Shown: positions 27,552 through 38,141, numbered from the stretch's first letter. The stretch: 64,000 nucleotides of DNA from Pseudomonas sp. (GCA_030699825.1 JAUYKV010000034.1:124001-188000); one strand, 5' to 3'. Notes: generated by a model not told the origin, from the sequence alone. Made by a program: numbers and translations.

Positions 27552-27983
27552 ATGGGTAAGCCGTTGACCATCAGTGGGTTGAGCCGCGAGAGCGGGGTCA
27601 ACCTGGAGACCATTCGTTTCTACGAGCGTAGCGAACTGTTGCCGCCGCCCAAGCGCAGCGCCTCGGGCTACCGCCATTACGAAGACGCCGATATACGCCG
27701 GGTACGCTTTATCCGTCGTGGTCGCGAGCTGGGTTTCAGCCTGGAAGAAATCCGCACCTTGCTCGGCTTGGCCGCGCAGCCCCACAGTCCCTGTGCCGAA
27801 GCCGACCAGTTGGTGCAGGAACACCTGCTGAGCATCGAAGCGCGGATTCGCGATCTGCAGAAGATGAAAACGGAGCTGGGCAAGCTTGCCGGCTGCACCA
27901 GCGCCGAGGCCGAACATTGTCGGTTGCTGGAGGCGCTGGACAACCGCGTCTGTTGCGTGGCGCAGGAAGGCGAGGGTTACTGA
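27552..27983 (+). CDS. MerR-family metal-responsive regulator
   Basis: 143 residues. The N-terminal winged helix reads LTISGLSRESGVNLETIRFY with SGYRHYEDADIRRVRFI, followed by a coiled-coil dimer helix and a Cys-bearing effector part: Cys81, Cys115, Cys123, Cys134, Cys135. The spacing (34 and 8) resembles that of MerR, PbrR and ZntR without matching any exactly, so the metal is open. GGAG 7 bp before the ATG adjoins the operator, so binding may also repress its own gene. Its 3' end overlaps mgsA convergently. Confidence 0.92.
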   Translation: MGKPLTISGLSRESGVNLETIRFYERSELLPPPKRSASGYRHYEDADIRRVRFIRRGRELGFSLEEIRTLLGLAAQPHSPCAEADQLVQEHLLSIEARIRDLQKMKTELGKLAGCTSAEAEHCRLLEALDNRVCCVAQEGEGY

Positions 27984-28441
27984 CGGTTATCGAGGTAGGT
28001 CTGGTAATCAGGCACCCGATAGTCGTGGGCCTGATCCAGCAACGCGCTGCCGAGCATGTAGTCGGCGCTGCTTTCGTTGCAGGCCACCGGGATGTTCCAC
28101 ACCGCGGCGACGCGCAGCAGCGCCTTGATGTCCGGGTCGTGGGGCTGCTGCTCGAAGGGGTCCCAGAAGAACACCAGCATGTCCACCCGCCGCTCGGCGA
28201 TGCGCGCGCCCAGTTGCTGGTCGCCACCGAGCGGGCCGCTGATCATGCATTCGATCGGCAGCTCGAGGCGCCGGCCGAGCAGCAGGCCGGTGGTGCCGGT
28301 GGCCAGCAGGTGGTGCCTGGCCAGCTTGTCGCGCTGGCGTTCGCTCCAGTCGAGGAGGAATTCCTTGCAGTGGTCGTGGGCGACCAGGGCGATGCGCTTG
28401 CGCTCGGGCAGGGTGGCGGTGGTAAAGCTGATACGCGGCAT
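27977..28441 (-). CDS. mgsA: Methylglyoxal synthase
   Basis: 154 residues from the ATG at 28441 (AGGAA upstream). The family marks are ALVAHDHCKEFLLDW, the phosphate-binding ATGTTGLLL, the catalytic SGPLGGDQQLGARI and DMLVFFWDP. The enzyme turns dihydroxyacetone phosphate into methylglyoxal and phosphate, a bypass of lower glycolysis when phosphate is scarce. Placement near gap fits a role in triose-phosphate overflow. Confidence 0.95.
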   Translation of the reverse strand: MPRISFTTATLPERKRIALVAHDHCKEFLLDWSERQRDKLARHHLLATGTTGLLLGRRLELPIECMISGPLGGDQQLGARIAERRVDMLVFFWDPFEQQPHDPDIKALLRVAAVWNIPVACNESSADYMLGSALLDQAHDYRVPDYQTYLDNRQ

Positions 28442-28568
28442 GGTGGTTTCCTGGTCTTGCTGGGTGAACGGGTTAAAGGTTTCCTGGGTTGCTGCTGCGT
28501 GCCTTGCGTTGGGCTTCGCAGGCTCAGCGCCAGCCTCTGGCCGATCACCGCGGTCGGGGGTTGTTCCT

Positions 28569-28639
28569 GTAGCCCGAATAAGCCTAGGCGCAATCCGGGA
28601 TGGCAATGTCGCGGATTGCGCTGCGCTTATCCAGGCTAC
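28569..28639. repeat. REP-like palindrome, family A
   Basis: Arms GTAGCCCGAATAAGC and GCTTATCCAGGCTAC with inner GCAATCCGGGA / CGGATTGC. It lies between mgsA and gap, 28 bp after the gap stop. Confidence 0.75.
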
Positions 28640-28666
28640 GATCGACATGGTCGGGCGCAATAGCCT

Positions 28667-29668
28667 TCACTGGGCGCGGCAAAAGGCCAGGCAGGTATCC
28701 AGCATCCTGTTGGAAAAGCCCCATTCGTTGTCGTACCAGGCCATGACTTTCACCAGTTTGCCGCTGACCTTGGTGTGGTTGGCGTCGAAGATCGACGACA
28801 GCGGGTTATGGTTGAAGTCGCAGGAGACCAGCGGCAGGCTGTTGTAGCCCAGCACCGGCGAAGTGCGGCTGGCGCTCAACAGCAGCTGGTTGATTTCATC
28901 GCTGCTGGTTTCGCGCTTGACCTGCAGGGTCAGGTCGACCAGCGAGACGTTGATCACCGGCACGCGCACGGCCATGCCGGTCAGCTTGCCGGCCAGTTCC
29001 GGCAGCACCAGGCCGACCGCTTCGGCGGCGCCGGTCTTGGTCGGGATCATCGACTGGGTGGCCGAGCGGGCGCGGTAGGGATCGCTGTGGTAGACGTCGG
29101 AGAGATTCTGGTCGTTGGTGTAGGCGTGGATGGTGGTCATCAGGCCGTGTTCGATGCCCAGCTCGCGCTGCAGCACCTGGGCCACCGGGGCCAGGCAGTT
29201 GGTGGTGCAGGAGGCGTTGGAGATTATCTGCATGGACTGGCGCAGAATATCGTGATTGACGCCATAAACGATGGTGGCGTCGGCGCCCTTGGCCGGTGCC
29301 GAGATGATCACCTTGCGTGCGCCGGCGGCGAGATGGGCAGCGGCCTTGTCGCGCTCGGTGAACAGCCCGGTGCATTCGAAGACCACGTCGACCTTGTGCG
29401 CCTGCCACGGCAGGTCGGCCGGGTTGCGAATGGCGCTGACGGCGATACGATCACCGTTGACCGTGAGGCTTTCGCCATCGCTGTCGACGTTACCGGCGAA
29501 GATCCCGTGCACGCTGTCGTACTTGAGCAGGTGGGCATTCATCGCGCTGTCGCCGAGGTCGTTGATGGCGACCACCTGTAGCTGTTGGCGGTAGTCTTGA
29601 CTGTAGAGGGCGCGGAGCACGTTGCGGCCGATGCGGCCAAAACCGTTGATTGCGATGCGTATAGTCAT
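28667..29668 (-). CDS. gap: Glyceraldehyde-3-phosphate dehydrogenase, type I
   Basis: 333 residues. The NAD-binding N-terminus [16 protein letters not shown] and the catalytic signature [12 protein letters not shown] with its Cys are intact; the phosphate-binding segment follows. It oxidises glyceraldehyde-3-phosphate to 1,3-bisphosphoglycerate. It is divergent from edd, as in other pseudomonads, with HexR operators in the shared region. The leader carries AACAACAA (29690-29697), which overlaps a HexR site. The Shine-Dalgarno is weak. Confidence 0.96.
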   Translation of the reverse strand: MTIRIAINGFGRIGRNVLRALYSQDYRQQLQVVAINDLGDSAMNAHLLKYDSVHGIFAGNVDSDGESLTVNGDRIAVSAIRNPADLPWQAHKVDVVFECTGLFTERDKAAAHLAAGARKVIISAPAKGADATIVYGVNHDILRQSMQIISNASCTTNCLAPVAQVLQRELGIEHGLMTTIHAYTNDQNLSDVYHSDPYRARSATQSMIPTKTGAAEAVGLVLPELAGKLTGMAVRVPVINVSLVDLTLQVKRETSSDEINQLLLSASRTSPVLGYNSLPLVSCDFNHNPLSSIFDANHTKVSGKLVKVMAWYDNEWGFSNRMLDTCLAFCRAQ

Positions 29669-29689
29669 GGGAGAGGTCTCGACCTGGCT

Positions 29690-29697
29690 TTGTTGTT
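29690..29697 (-). promoter_or_regulatory. Hfq/Crc-type AANAANAA motif in the gap leader
   Basis: AACAACAA on the minus strand, 21 bp before the gap start codon. It partly overlaps the HexR site, so the mRNA motif holds only if transcription starts upstream of it. Confidence 0.4.
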
Positions 29698-29707
29698 GGA
29701 ATTACAA
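29693..29707. promoter_or_regulatory. HexR operator, gap side
   Basis: TTGT-TGGAATT-ACAA, a perfect match to the TTGT-N7/8-ACAA HexR consensus of pseudomonads, 24 bp upstream of the gap start. Confidence 0.8.
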
Positions 29708-29755
29708 GATTATGCCGCTAATTATAGAAATCAAGTGTTTTAAGTGGCAGTATTT

Positions 29756-29770
29756 TTGTTGTAAGTACAA
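29756..29770. promoter_or_regulatory. HexR operator, edd side
   Basis: TTGT-TGTAAGT-ACAA, a second perfect HexR match, 33 bp upstream of the edd start. Confidence 0.8.
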
Positions 29771-29803
29771 AATATCACTATCCACCAGCCTGGAGTCAAC
29801 CAC

Positions 29804-31630
29804 ATGCATCCCCGCGTACTTGAGGTAACCGACCGCCTGATCGCCCGCAGCCGCGCCACGCGCGAGCCCTATTTGGCGATGATTCGCGCGGCGGCCAGCG
29901 AAGGCCCGCAGCGCGGCAAGCTGCAATGTGCCAATTTCGCCCACGGTGTGGCCGGCTGCGGCAGCGATGACAAACAGGCCTTGCGCCTGATGGACGCGGC
30001 CAACGTGGCGATTATTTCTGCCTATAACGACATGCTCTCGGCCCACCAGCCCTACCAAGACTATCCCGAGCGAATCAAGCAGGCCCTGCGCGAAATCGGT
30101 TCGGTCGGTCAGTTCGCTGGCGGCGTGCCGGCCATGTGCGATGGCGTGACCCAGGGCGAGCCGGGCATGGAACTCGGCATCGCCAGCCGCGAGGTGATCG
30201 CCATGGCCACCGCGGTGGCGCTGTCGCACAACATGTTCGATGCCGCGCTGTACCTGGGCATCTGCGACAAGATCGTCCCCGGCCTGATGATGGGCGCCCT
30301 GCGTTTCGGCCACCTGCCGAGCCTGTTCGTGCCGGCCGGACCCATGCCGTCCGGGCTGTCGAACAAGGAAAAGGCCGACGTGCGCCAGCGCTATGCTGAG
30401 GGCAAGGCGACGCGTGACGAGCTGTTGGAGGCCGAGATGGCCGCCTACCACAGCCCCGGCACATGCACCTTCTATGGCACCGCCAACACCAATCAACTGC
30501 TTATGGAAGTGATGGGCCTGCATCTGCCGGGCGCGTCCTTTATCAACCCGGGCACCCCATTGCGCGATGCCCTGACCCGCGAGGCGGCGCAGCAGGTCAC
30601 CCGCCTGACCAAGCAGAGCGGGCAGTTCATGCCGCTCGGCGAGATCGTCGACGAGCGCTGTCTGGTCAATTCCATCGTCGCCCTGAGTGCCACCGGCGGT
30701 TCGACCAACCACACCCTGCATATGCCAGCCATCGCTCGGGCAGCGGGGATCCAGCTGACCTGGCAGGACATGGCCGATTTGTCGGCCGTGACCCCGACCC
30801 TGGCCCACGTCTATCCCAACGGCAAGGACGACATCAACCATTTCCAGGCCGCTGGCGGTATGGCCTTCCTGATTCGCGAGCTGCTCGATGCCGGGCTGCT
30901 GCACGAGAACGTCAACACCGTGGCCGGTCATGGCTTGAGTCGCTACACCCGCGAACCCTTCCTCGAGGACGGCCAACTGGTCTGGCGCGACGGCCCGAGC
31001 AAGAGTTACGACGAAAGCGTGCTGCGCCCGGTGGCCAATCCGTTCTCCGCCGAGGGCGGCCTGCGCCTGATGCAGGGTAACCTCGGGCGCGGGGTGATGA
31101 AGGTCTCTGCCGTGGCCCTGGAGCACCAGTTGGTTGAGGCCCCAGCGTTGGTGTTCGAGGATCAGCAGCAACTGGCCGATGCCTTCAAGGCCGGCGAGCT
31201 GGAGCGCGATTTTGTTGCGGTGATGCGCTTCCAGGGACCGCGCAGCAACGGCATGCCGGAACTGCACAAGATGACCCCGTTCCTCGGCGTGCTGCAGGAT
31301 CGCGGCTTCAAGGTGGCGCTGGTCACCGACGGGCGCATGTCCGGCGCCTCGGGCAAGATTCCGGCGGCCATTCACGTCTGCCCCGAGGCCTACGGTGGCG
31401 GGCCGCTGGCGCTGGTGCGTGACGGCGACCTGATTCGCCTCGACGGTCACACCGGCGAATTGCAGCTGTTGGTCGATGCCGCCGAGCTGGCGGCGCGCGA
31501 GCCGGCGGTCGGCACCCTGGACAATGCCGTGGGCTGCGGTCGCGAGCTGTTCGCCTTCATGCGTCAGTCCTTCAGCTCGGCGGAGCAGGGTGCCTGTGCC
31601 TTCACCACCAGCCTGGAGTCGCTGAAGTGA
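29804..31630 (+). CDS. edd: Phosphogluconate dehydratase
   Basis: 608 residues, the family length. Conserved Cys for the [4Fe-4S] cluster lie in [21 protein letters not shown] and [13 protein letters not shown] of the IlvD/Edd fold. The C-terminal [11 protein letters not shown] motif is complete. It dehydrates 6-phosphogluconate to KDPG in the Entner-Doudoroff path. GGAG precedes the ATG. It overlaps glk by 4 bp (GTGA) and heads the edd-glk-gltR-gtrS operon. Confidence 0.97.
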   Translation: MHPRVLEVTDRLIARSRATREPYLAMIRAAASEGPQRGKLQCANFAHGVAGCGSDDKQALRLMDAANVAIISAYNDMLSAHQPYQDYPERIKQALREIGSVGQFAGGVPAMCDGVTQGEPGMELGIASREVIAMATAVALSHNMFDAALYLGICDKIVPGLMMGALRFGHLPSLFVPAGPMPSGLSNKEKADVRQRYAEGKATRDELLEAEMAAYHSPGTCTFYGTANTNQLLMEVMGLHLPGASFINPGTPLRDALTREAAQQVTRLTKQSGQFMPLGEIVDERCLVNSIVALSATGGSTNHTLHMPAIARAAGIQLTWQDMADLSAVTPTLAHVYPNGKDDINHFQAAGGMAFLIRELLDAGLLHENVNTVAGHGLSRYTREPFLEDGQLVWRDGPSKSYDESVLRPVANPFSAEGGLRLMQGNLGRGVMKVSAVALEHQLVEAPALVFEDQQQLADAFKAGELERDFVAVMRFQGPRSNGMPELHKMTPFLGVLQDRGFKVALVTDGRMSGASGKIPAAIHVCPEAYGGGPLALVRDGDLIRLDGHTGELQLLVDAAELAAREPAVGTLDNAVGCGRELFAFMRQSFSSAEQGACAFTTSLESLK

Positions 31631-32592
31631 AACTGGCCCTGGTCGGTGACATTGGTGGCACCAACGCGCGCTTCGCCTTGTGGCGCGACGAACAGCTGGA
31701 GTCGGTGCGGGTGCTGGCCACCGCCGATTTTCCGGGGCCGGAGGCGGCGATCCGTGCCTACCTGAGCGAACTGGGTCTGGCGCTCGGCGCGGTCGATTCG
31801 GTGTGCCTGGCCTGCGCCGGGCCGGTCAGCGGTGACTTGTTCCGCTTTACCAACAACCACTGGCGTATCAGTCGTACGGCTTTTTGCCGCGAGCTGCAGG
31901 TGCGCGAGTTGCTACTGGTCAACGATTTTTCCGCCATGGCCCTGGGCATGACCCGCTTGCGTGACGACGAGCGGTTGTCGGTCTGTCCCGGCACGCCCGA
32001 GATCGAGCGGCCCTGCGTGGTGATCGGCCCGGGCACCGGTCTGGGGGTCGGCACTTTGCTGGCCCTGGCCGACGGCAGCTGGCTGGCCTTGCCCGGTGAG
32101 GGCGGCCATGTCGACCTGCCGATCGGCAGCCCGCGCGAGGCCGAGTTGTGGCAGCAGTTGTATCGCCAGCTCGGCCACGTGCGCGCCGAGGATGTGCTCA
32201 GCGGCAGCGGCCTGCTGCTGCTCTATCGCACCGTCTGCGCGCTGGATGGACATGAGCTGCGCTTGAGTTCGCCGGCCGAGGTCACGGCGGCGGCGCTGGC
32301 CGGTGATACGGTGGCGGTGGCGGTGCTGGAGCAGTTCTGCTGTTGGCTGGGGCGCGCCGCCGGCAACAACGTGCTGAGCCTGGGCGCGCGCGGCGGCGTG
32401 TATATCGTCGGCGGCGTGGTGCCGCGCTTTGCCGAGTTTTTCCTCGCCAGCGGTTTTGCCAAAAGCTTCAGTGACAAAGGCTGCATGAGTGATTACTTTG
32501 CCGGCATCCCGGTATGGTTGGTGACGGCCGAATACCCGGGGCTGATGGGCGCGGGTGTGGCCTTGCAGCAGGCGCTTGGACGGCGCTCATAG
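31627..32592 (+). CDS. glk: Glucokinase
   Basis: 321 residues from a GTG that overlaps the edd stop. The ATP-binding phosphate loop [12 protein letters not shown] and the glucose site [11 protein letters not shown] with its Glu/His are typical of the bacterial Glk family, as is [11 protein letters not shown]. It phosphorylates cytosolic glucose delivered by GtsABCD to glucose-6-phosphate, the Zwf substrate. Confidence 0.96.
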   Translation: MKLALVGDIGGTNARFALWRDEQLESVRVLATADFPGPEAAIRAYLSELGLALGAVDSVCLACAGPVSGDLFRFTNNHWRISRTAFCRELQVRELLLVNDFSAMALGMTRLRDDERLSVCPGTPEIERPCVVIGPGTGLGVGTLLALADGSWLALPGEGGHVDLPIGSPREAELWQQLYRQLGHVRAEDVLSGSGLLLLYRTVCALDGHELRLSSPAEVTAAALAGDTVAVAVLEQFCCWLGRAAGNNVLSLGARGGVYIVGGVVPRFAEFFLASGFAKSFSDKGCMSDYFAGIPVWLVTAEYPGLMGAGVALQQALGRRS

Positions 32593-32667
32593 CGTCTGCT
32601 TTGTACTCGTCGCGGCTGAAGCCCCTCCCACGGGGTTGATGATTGATCACAATAAGGACGGCGGACC

Positions 32668-33396
32668 ATGAGCCAGCCCGGAAAGTCGATTCTGCTGGTC
32701 GATGACGACCAGGAAATTCGCGAACTGCTGCACACCTACCTGAGTCGTGCCGGCTTTCAGGTGCGTACCGTCGGCGATGGTGCGGGCTTTCGCCAGGCCC
32801 TGTGCGCCGAGTCTGCCGACCTGGTGATTCTCGATGTGATGTTGCCCGACGAGGATGGTTTCAGCCTGTGTCGCTGGGTGCGCGAGCATCAGCATTTTGC
32901 CCAGGTGCCGATCATCATGCTCACCGCCAGCTCGGATGAGACCGACCGGGTCATCGGTCTGGAGCTGGGCGCCGACGATTACCTGGGCAAACCGTTCAGC
33001 CCGCGCGAGCTGTTGGCGCGGATCAAGGCCCTGTTGCGCCGCGCGCACTTCACTCAGGAGCGCGGCAGCGAGGTGCTGGCCTTCGATGAGTGGCGTCTGG
33101 ATATGGTCAGTCACCGCCTGTTCCATGCCGATGGCGAGGAGGTGATCCTCTCCGGTGCCGACTTCGCCCTGCTCAAGCTGTTTCTCGACCACCCGCAGCA
33201 GATCCTCGACCGCGACACCATCGGCAACGCCACCCGCGGGCGCGAGGTGATGCCGCTGGAGCGCATCGTCGACATGGCGGTCAGCCGCCTGCGCCAGCGC
33301 CTGCGCGATACCGGCAAGCCGGCGCGGCTGATCCGCACCGTGCGCGGTAGCGGTTACCAGTTGGCGGCGATGGTCACGCCGCATAACCATGTTTAG
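32668..33396 (+). CDS. gltR: OmpR-family response regulator GltR
   Basis: 242 residues. The receiver domain has acidic residues in VDDDQEI, phosphoacceptor Asp56 in LVILDVMLPDEDG and Lys in LGKPFSPREL. A winged-helix output domain ends with RTVRGSGYQL. By synteny with P. aeruginosa PA3192 it controls the glucose transport genes downstream. AAGGA lies upstream of the ATG. The start of gtrS overlaps its end by 8 bp, so the pair is translationally coupled. Confidence 0.95.
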   Translation: MSQPGKSILLVDDDQEIRELLHTYLSRAGFQVRTVGDGAGFRQALCAESADLVILDVMLPDEDGFSLCRWVREHQHFAQVPIIMLTASSDETDRVIGLELGADDYLGKPFSPRELLARIKALLRRAHFTQERGSEVLAFDEWRLDMVSHRLFHADGEEVILSGADFALLKLFLDHPQQILDRDTIGNATRGREVMPLERIVDMAVSRLRQRLRDTGKPARLIRTVRGSGYQLAAMVTPHNHV

Positions 33397-34834
33397 CCTG
33401 CGCAAGTGGTTGTCGCTGCCGCGCTCGCTGCTAGGGCGCATGCTGCTGTTGACCCTGCTGGTGGTGTTGCTGGCGCAGGCGCTGTCCAGCGTGATCTGGG
33501 TCTCGCAGTTGCGCGCCAGCCAAATGGAGGGTCTGCTCACCAGTGCCCGCAGCCTGGCGCAGTCGATGGCCGCCAGCGTCGGCTACTTCCGCTCGCTGCC
33601 GCTGGGCTACCGGCCCATGGTGCTCGATCAACTGCGCAATATGGGCGGCACGCGCTTCTTCGTCTCGCTCAACGACAAACCGCTGGATATGCAGGTGCTG
33701 CCGGAAACCCCGCGCAAGCGCGCGGTGCTCGATGCGGTCGACGCCACCCTGCGCGAGCGTCTGGGCAAGGACCTGGATGTGTCGGCGCAGTTCGTCAACC
33801 CGGATGACCTGCGCATCTTCAACAACGCGCTGAAGCTCGACGAGTTGCCGCGCTCCTGGGCGCATTACGCCCTGAGTCTGGAACCGCTCAATCCGCCGGT
33901 GCTGGTGACGCAGATCCAGATCGCGCCGGGCGAATGGCTGTACCTCGCCTCCTTGATGCCCGAACCCTATGTCAGCCTGGAACAGCAGGGGCTGCCGGCC
34001 CAGCAGCTGTGGTTCATCATCCTCACCAGCAGCTTCCTGCTGCTGTTCATCGGTATCCTGGTGCACTGGCAGAGCCGGCCGCTCAAGCGCCTGGCGCTGG
34101 CGGCGCGGGAGATGTCGCTGGGCAGCGAGGTCGAGCCGCTGCCGGAGGCGGGCGGCAGCGAGGTGGTCGAGGTCAGCCGCGCGTTCAACGCCATGCGCGA
34201 GCGCATCGGTCGTTACCTGCGCGAACGCAGTCAGTTGTTCAGCGCCATCTCCCATGATTTGCGCACGCCCATTACCCGCCTGCGCCTACGCGTCGAGCTG
34301 CTCGACGACGAAGCCGTGCAGGCCAAGTTCAGTCGAGATCTCGACGAGCTGGAGATGCTGGTCAAGGGCGCATTGCAGTGCGTCAAGGACACCGACATTC
34401 ACGAAAATATCGAGCCGGTCGACCTCAATCAGCTGCTCAATTGCGTGGTCGAACCCTACCTGGCGCCGGCCGGCAATGGTCGGGTGACCCTGGATGGCCA
34501 GGCGTGCGCGGCCTATCCCGGCAAGCCCCTGGCGCTCAAACGCTGCATCGGCAACCTGGTGGACAACGCCCTGAAGTATGGGCAGAACGCCCACTTGCAT
34601 ATCGAGGACGATGGCCAGGCTTTTGTCCTGCATGTCGACGACGAGGGCCCGGGCGTGCCCGAACAACGTCTGGAGCAGGTGTTCGAGCCGCACTTCCGCC
34701 TGGCCGGACAGCAGCAGGGCTATGGCCTGGGCCTGGGTATCGCGCGCAACATCGCCCACAGCCACGGCGGTGAGGTGAGCCTGCGCAACCTGCGCGAGGG
34801 TGGGTTGCGGGTGACCCTGAGCCTGCCGCGTTGA
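33389..34834 (+). CDS. gtrS: Sensor histidine kinase GtrS
   Basis: 481 residues. Transmembrane helix 1 (about 17-37) and helix 2 (about 206-225) bracket a periplasmic sensor of ~165 residues, which in P. aeruginosa GtrS binds 2-ketogluconate and 6-phosphogluconate. HAMP follows, then the H-box AISHDLRTPITRL with His289, N-box GNLVDNALKYG and G-box GYGLGLGIARNI. It phosphorylates GltR and so controls glucose uptake genes. Confidence 0.95.
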   Translation: MFSLRKWLSLPRSLLGRMLLLTLLVVLLAQALSSVIWVSQLRASQMEGLLTSARSLAQSMAASVGYFRSLPLGYRPMVLDQLRNMGGTRFFVSLNDKPLDMQVLPETPRKRAVLDAVDATLRERLGKDLDVSAQFVNPDDLRIFNNALKLDELPRSWAHYALSLEPLNPPVLVTQIQIAPGEWLYLASLMPEPYVSLEQQGLPAQQLWFIILTSSFLLLFIGILVHWQSRPLKRLALAAREMSLGSEVEPLPEAGGSEVVEVSRAFNAMRERIGRYLRERSQLFSAISHDLRTPITRLRLRVELLDDEAVQAKFSRDLDELEMLVKGALQCVKDTDIHENIEPVDLNQLLNCVVEPYLAPAGNGRVTLDGQACAAYPGKPLALKRCIGNLVDNALKYGQNAHLHIEDDGQAFVLHVDDEGPGVPEQRLEQVFEPHFRLAGQQQGYGLGLGIARNIAHSHGGEVSLRNLREGGLRVTLSLPR

Positions 34835-34960
34835 TGGGGCGCGTGATGGTGGCCTGCTTTGTAACCATCCCGTGACCTTTGCGCGTCCCTTCGTTACCCG
34901 CAACGCAGCCGTCCCTGGTTAGACTCGATTCCAGCGCAAGCACCAGACTTGCCGGTGAAT

Positions 34961-34971
34961 AACAACAAGAA
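34961..34971 (+). promoter_or_regulatory. Hfq/Crc-type AANAANAA motif before gtsA
   Basis: AACAACAAGAA contains a perfect AACAACAA directly before the Shine-Dalgarno AAGGAA. Sugar transport genes are known Crc targets. Confidence 0.6.
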
Positions 34972-34985
34972 AGGAACCTGCTCAT

Positions 34986-36239
34986 ATGAATGCGATTTCT
35001 CGTCTGTCCACCGCTATTTCCCTCGCTGCCCTGATGCCGCTGACCGCCCTTGCCGGCGAAGTCGAAGTGCTGCACTGGTGGACCTCCGGTGGTGAAAAGC
35101 GCGCCGCCGATACCCTGCAGAAACTGGTCGAAGACCAGGGCCACACCTGGAAAGACTTCGCCGTCGCCGGTGGTGGTGGTGAAGCGGCCATGACCGTGCT
35201 GAAAACCCGCGCCGTCTCCGGCAATCCGCCGGCCGCCGCGCAGATCAAGGGCCCGGATATCCAGGAGTGGGGTGAGCTGGGCCTGCTCGCCGACCTCAAT
35301 CAGGTGGCCGAGCAAAACGGCTGGAATGAGCTGTTGCCGCCCCAGGTGATCGAGACGATGCAGTTCGGCGGCGACTACGTGGCGGTACCGGTCAACGTGC
35401 ACCGGGTCAACTGGCTGTGGATCAACCCCGAGGTGTTCGCCAAGGCCGGCGCTACGCCGCCAACCACCCTCGATGAATTCTTCGCCGCCGCGGAAAAACT
35501 CAAGGCCGCCGGCTTCATGCCCCTGGCCCATGGCGGTCAGCCCTGGCAGGACAGCACCGTATTCGAAGACCTGGCCCTGGCCGTGCTTGGCCCGGATGAC
35601 TTCCACAAGGCCTTCGTCGAGCTGGACGAGTCCGTGCTGACCAGCGCCAAGATGGTCGAGGTATTCGCCGCCCTGCAGAAACTGCGCGGTTATGTCGATG
35701 CCAATGCCGCCGGACGCGACTGGAACAGCGCTACCGCCATGGTCATCAATGGCAAGGCCGGCATGCAGATCATGGGCGACTGGGCCAAGAGCGAATGGAC
35801 CGCCGCCGGCAAGGTCGCCGGCAGTGACTATGAGTGCCTGCCGTTCCCCGGCACCCAGGGCAGCTTCGCCTACAACATCGATTCGCTGGCCATGTTCAAA
35901 CTGAGCAATGCGGACAACCGCAAGGCCCAGGAAGACCTGGCGCGCACCGTGATGGAGCCGGAGTTCCAGCAGTTCTTCAACCAGAACAAGGGCTCGATCC
36001 CGGTGCGTATGGATCAGGACATGAGCAGCTTCGATGCCTGCGCGCAGAAGTCCATGGTCGACTTCAAGGCTGCTGCCGCCAGCGGTGGTCTGCAGCCGAG
36101 CCTGGCCCACGGCATGGCCGCCTCCAGCTATGTGCAGGGCGCGGTGTTTGACGTGGTGACCAACTTCTTCAACGACACCAAGGCCGATCCGCAGAAGGCT
36201 GCCCAACAGCTGGCCGCGGCTATCCAGGCCGTGCAGTAA
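34986..36239 (+). CDS. gtsA: Glucose ABC transporter, periplasmic binding protein
   Basis: 417 residues with a signal peptide cut near ALA-GEV (residue 23-24). The mature protein is an extracellular solute-binding protein of family 1: [19 protein letters not shown] at the start, then [14 protein letters not shown] and [18 protein letters not shown]. Many aromatic residues suit sugar binding. It hands glucose to the GtsBC permease. It heads gtsABCD; 166 bp with a GC hairpin separate it from gtsB, a layout that often gives excess binding protein. Confidence 0.95.
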   Translation: MNAISRLSTAISLAALMPLTALAGEVEVLHWWTSGGEKRAADTLQKLVEDQGHTWKDFAVAGGGGEAAMTVLKTRAVSGNPPAAAQIKGPDIQEWGELGLLADLNQVAEQNGWNELLPPQVIETMQFGGDYVAVPVNVHRVNWLWINPEVFAKAGATPPTTLDEFFAAAEKLKAAGFMPLAHGGQPWQDSTVFEDLALAVLGPDDFHKAFVELDESVLTSAKMVEVFAALQKLRGYVDANAAGRDWNSATAMVINGKAGMQIMGDWAKSEWTAAGKVAGSDYECLPFPGTQGSFAYNIDSLAMFKLSNADNRKAQEDLARTVMEPEFQQFFNQNKGSIPVRMDQDMSSFDACAQKSMVDFKAAAASGGLQPSLAHGMAASSYVQGAVFDVVTNFFNDTKADPQKAAQQLAAAIQAVQ

Positions 36240-36405
36240 AGCCAGCCCGGCCGCCGGTTCGCCGGCGATAACCCACTACGTTTGACCTGCTTGTCCCTGG
36301 CGCATGCCCTCCGGTGCGTGCCACGGGATCGGCCGTGCCGGATTTCTGTAGGAGCCAGGCGGCCCCTGGTTCCCACAAGCGGCGCAACACGCAACGGAGT
36401 CACCC

Positions 36406-37314
36406 ATGAGTTCAATCGCAGTTTTCACCAAGGCTTCACCGCTGGATGCGCTGCAACGCTGGCTGCCCAAGCTGGTGTTGGCGCCGACGATGCTGATCGT
36501 GCTGGTCGGTTTCTACGGCTACATCCTCTGGACCTTTGTGTTGTCGTTCACCAGCTCGCGCTTCATGCCCAGCTATTCCTGGGTTGGCCTGCAGCAGTAC
36601 GCCCGCTTGTGGGACAACGACCGCTGGTGGGTGGCGAGCCAGAACCTGTTGCTATTCGGCGGCCTGTTCATCGGCATCAGCCTGGTGATCGGTGTGCTGC
36701 TGGCGGTGTTGCTGGATCAGCGGATTCGCCGCGAAGGCTTTATCCGCACCATTTTTCTCTACCCCATGGCGCTGTCGATGATCGTCACCGGCACCGCCTG
36801 GAAGTGGCTGCTCAACCCCGGCCTGGGCATCGACAAGATGCTCCGCGACTGGGGCTGGGAAGGCTTTCGCTTCGACTGGCTGGTGGACCCGGATCGGGTG
36901 GTCTACTGCCTGGTGATCGCCGCGGTCTGGCAGTCCTCGGGCTTCGTCATGGCGCTGTTCCTCGCCGGCCTCCGTGGGGTCGATCAGTCGATCATCCGCG
37001 CCGCCCAGGTCGATGGCGCCAGCCTGCCGAACATCTACCTGCGCATCGTCCTGCCGAGCCTGGGCCCGGTGTTCTTCAGTGCCCTGATGATCCTCTCGCA
37101 CATCGCCATCAAGAGCTTCGACCTGGTCGCCTCGATGACCGCTGGCGGCCCCGGCTACTCCTCCGATCTGCCGGCGATGTTCATGTATGCCCATACCTTC
37201 ACCCGTGGCCAGATGGGCCTCGGCGCCGCCAGTGCGATTCTCATGCTCGGCGCGGTGCTGGCGATCCTGGTGCCCTACCTGTATTCCGAACTGCGAGGCA
37301 AACGCCATGACTAA
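36406..37314 (+). CDS. gtsB: Glucose ABC transporter permease GtsB
   Basis: 302 residues, six transmembrane helices, of the MalF/UgpA type. The cytoplasmic EAA loop that contacts the ATPase is visible at QSIIRAAQVDGASLPNIYLRI. AACGGAG stands before the ATG. The 3' end overlaps gtsC by 8 bp. Confidence 0.95.
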   Translation: MSSIAVFTKASPLDALQRWLPKLVLAPTMLIVLVGFYGYILWTFVLSFTSSRFMPSYSWVGLQQYARLWDNDRWWVASQNLLLFGGLFIGISLVIGVLLAVLLDQRIRREGFIRTIFLYPMALSMIVTGTAWKWLLNPGLGIDKMLRDWGWEGFRFDWLVDPDRVVYCLVIAAVWQSSGFVMALFLAGLRGVDQSIIRAAQVDGASLPNIYLRIVLPSLGPVFFSALMILSHIAIKSFDLVASMTAGGPGYSSDLPAMFMYAHTFTRGQMGLGAASAILMLGAVLAILVPYLYSELRGKRHD

Positions 37315-38140
37315 GCCTGCTATTAGTCTGAGCCGCGTGGCGATCTACGCCACCCTGTTGGCCGCCTGCGCGGTCTACCTGATCCCGCTGGTGATCATGC
37401 TGTTGACCAGCTTCAAGAGCCCGGAAGACATCCGTACCGGCAACCTGCTGTCCTGGCCCGAGGTGTTCACCGCGATCGGCTGGCTGAAGGCCTGGGACGG
37501 GGTCGGCGGTTACTTCTGGAACTCGGTGAAGATCACCATTCCGGCGGTGCTGATCTCCACCGTGATCGGCGCGTTGAACGGTTATGTGCTGGCCATGTGG
37601 CGCTTCCGCGGATCGCAGCTGTTCTTCGGTCTGCTGCTGTTCGGCTGTTTCCTGCCGTTCCAGGTGGTGCTGCTGCCGGCGTCCTTCACCATCGGCCAGC
37701 TCGGCCTGGCCAACACCACCAGCGGCCTGGTGCTGATCCATGTGGTCTACGGCATGGCCTTCACCACGCTGTTCTTCCGCAACTACTACGTGAGCATTCC
37801 GGATGCCCTGGTACGGGCGGCACGGCTGGACGGCGCGGGCTTCTTCACCATCTTCGGCCGCATCCTGCTGCCCATGTCGACCCCGATCATCATGGTCTGC
37901 CTGATCTGGCAGTTCACCCAGATCTGGAACGACTTCCTGTTCGGCGTGGTGTTCGCCAGCGGCGATACCCAGCCGATCACCGTGGCCCTGAACAACCTGG
38001 TCAACACCAGCACCGGGGCCAAGGAATACAACGTCGACATGGCCGCAGCGATGATCGCCGGCCTGCCGACCCTGGTGGTCTATGTGCTGGCCGGCAAGTA
38101 CTTCCTGCGCGGGCTAACAGCCGGCGCGGTCAAAGGTTAA
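37307..38140 (+). CDS. gtsC: Glucose ABC transporter permease GtsC
   Basis: 277 residues from the ATG at 37307 (GAGG upstream). Six helices of the MalG/UgpE type; the EAA loop is PDALVRAARLDGAGFFTIF. It pairs with GtsB to form the channel. The next gene, gtsD, is split from it by a 139-bp inverted-repeat element. Confidence 0.95.
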   Translation: MTKPAISLSRVAIYATLLAACAVYLIPLVIMLLTSFKSPEDIRTGNLLSWPEVFTAIGWLKAWDGVGGYFWNSVKITIPAVLISTVIGALNGYVLAMWRFRGSQLFFGLLLFGCFLPFQVVLLPASFTIGQLGLANTTSGLVLIHVVYGMAFTTLFFRNYYVSIPDALVRAARLDGAGFFTIFGRILLPMSTPIIMVCLIWQFTQIWNDFLFGVVFASGDTQPITVALNNLVNTSTGAKEYNVDMAAAMIAGLPTLVVYVLAGKYFLRGLTAGAVKG

Positions 38141-38141
38141 C

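Noticed and set aside
29702..31450. Minus-strand 582-codon frame
   Set aside because: Antisense to edd and without a plausible start or motifs.
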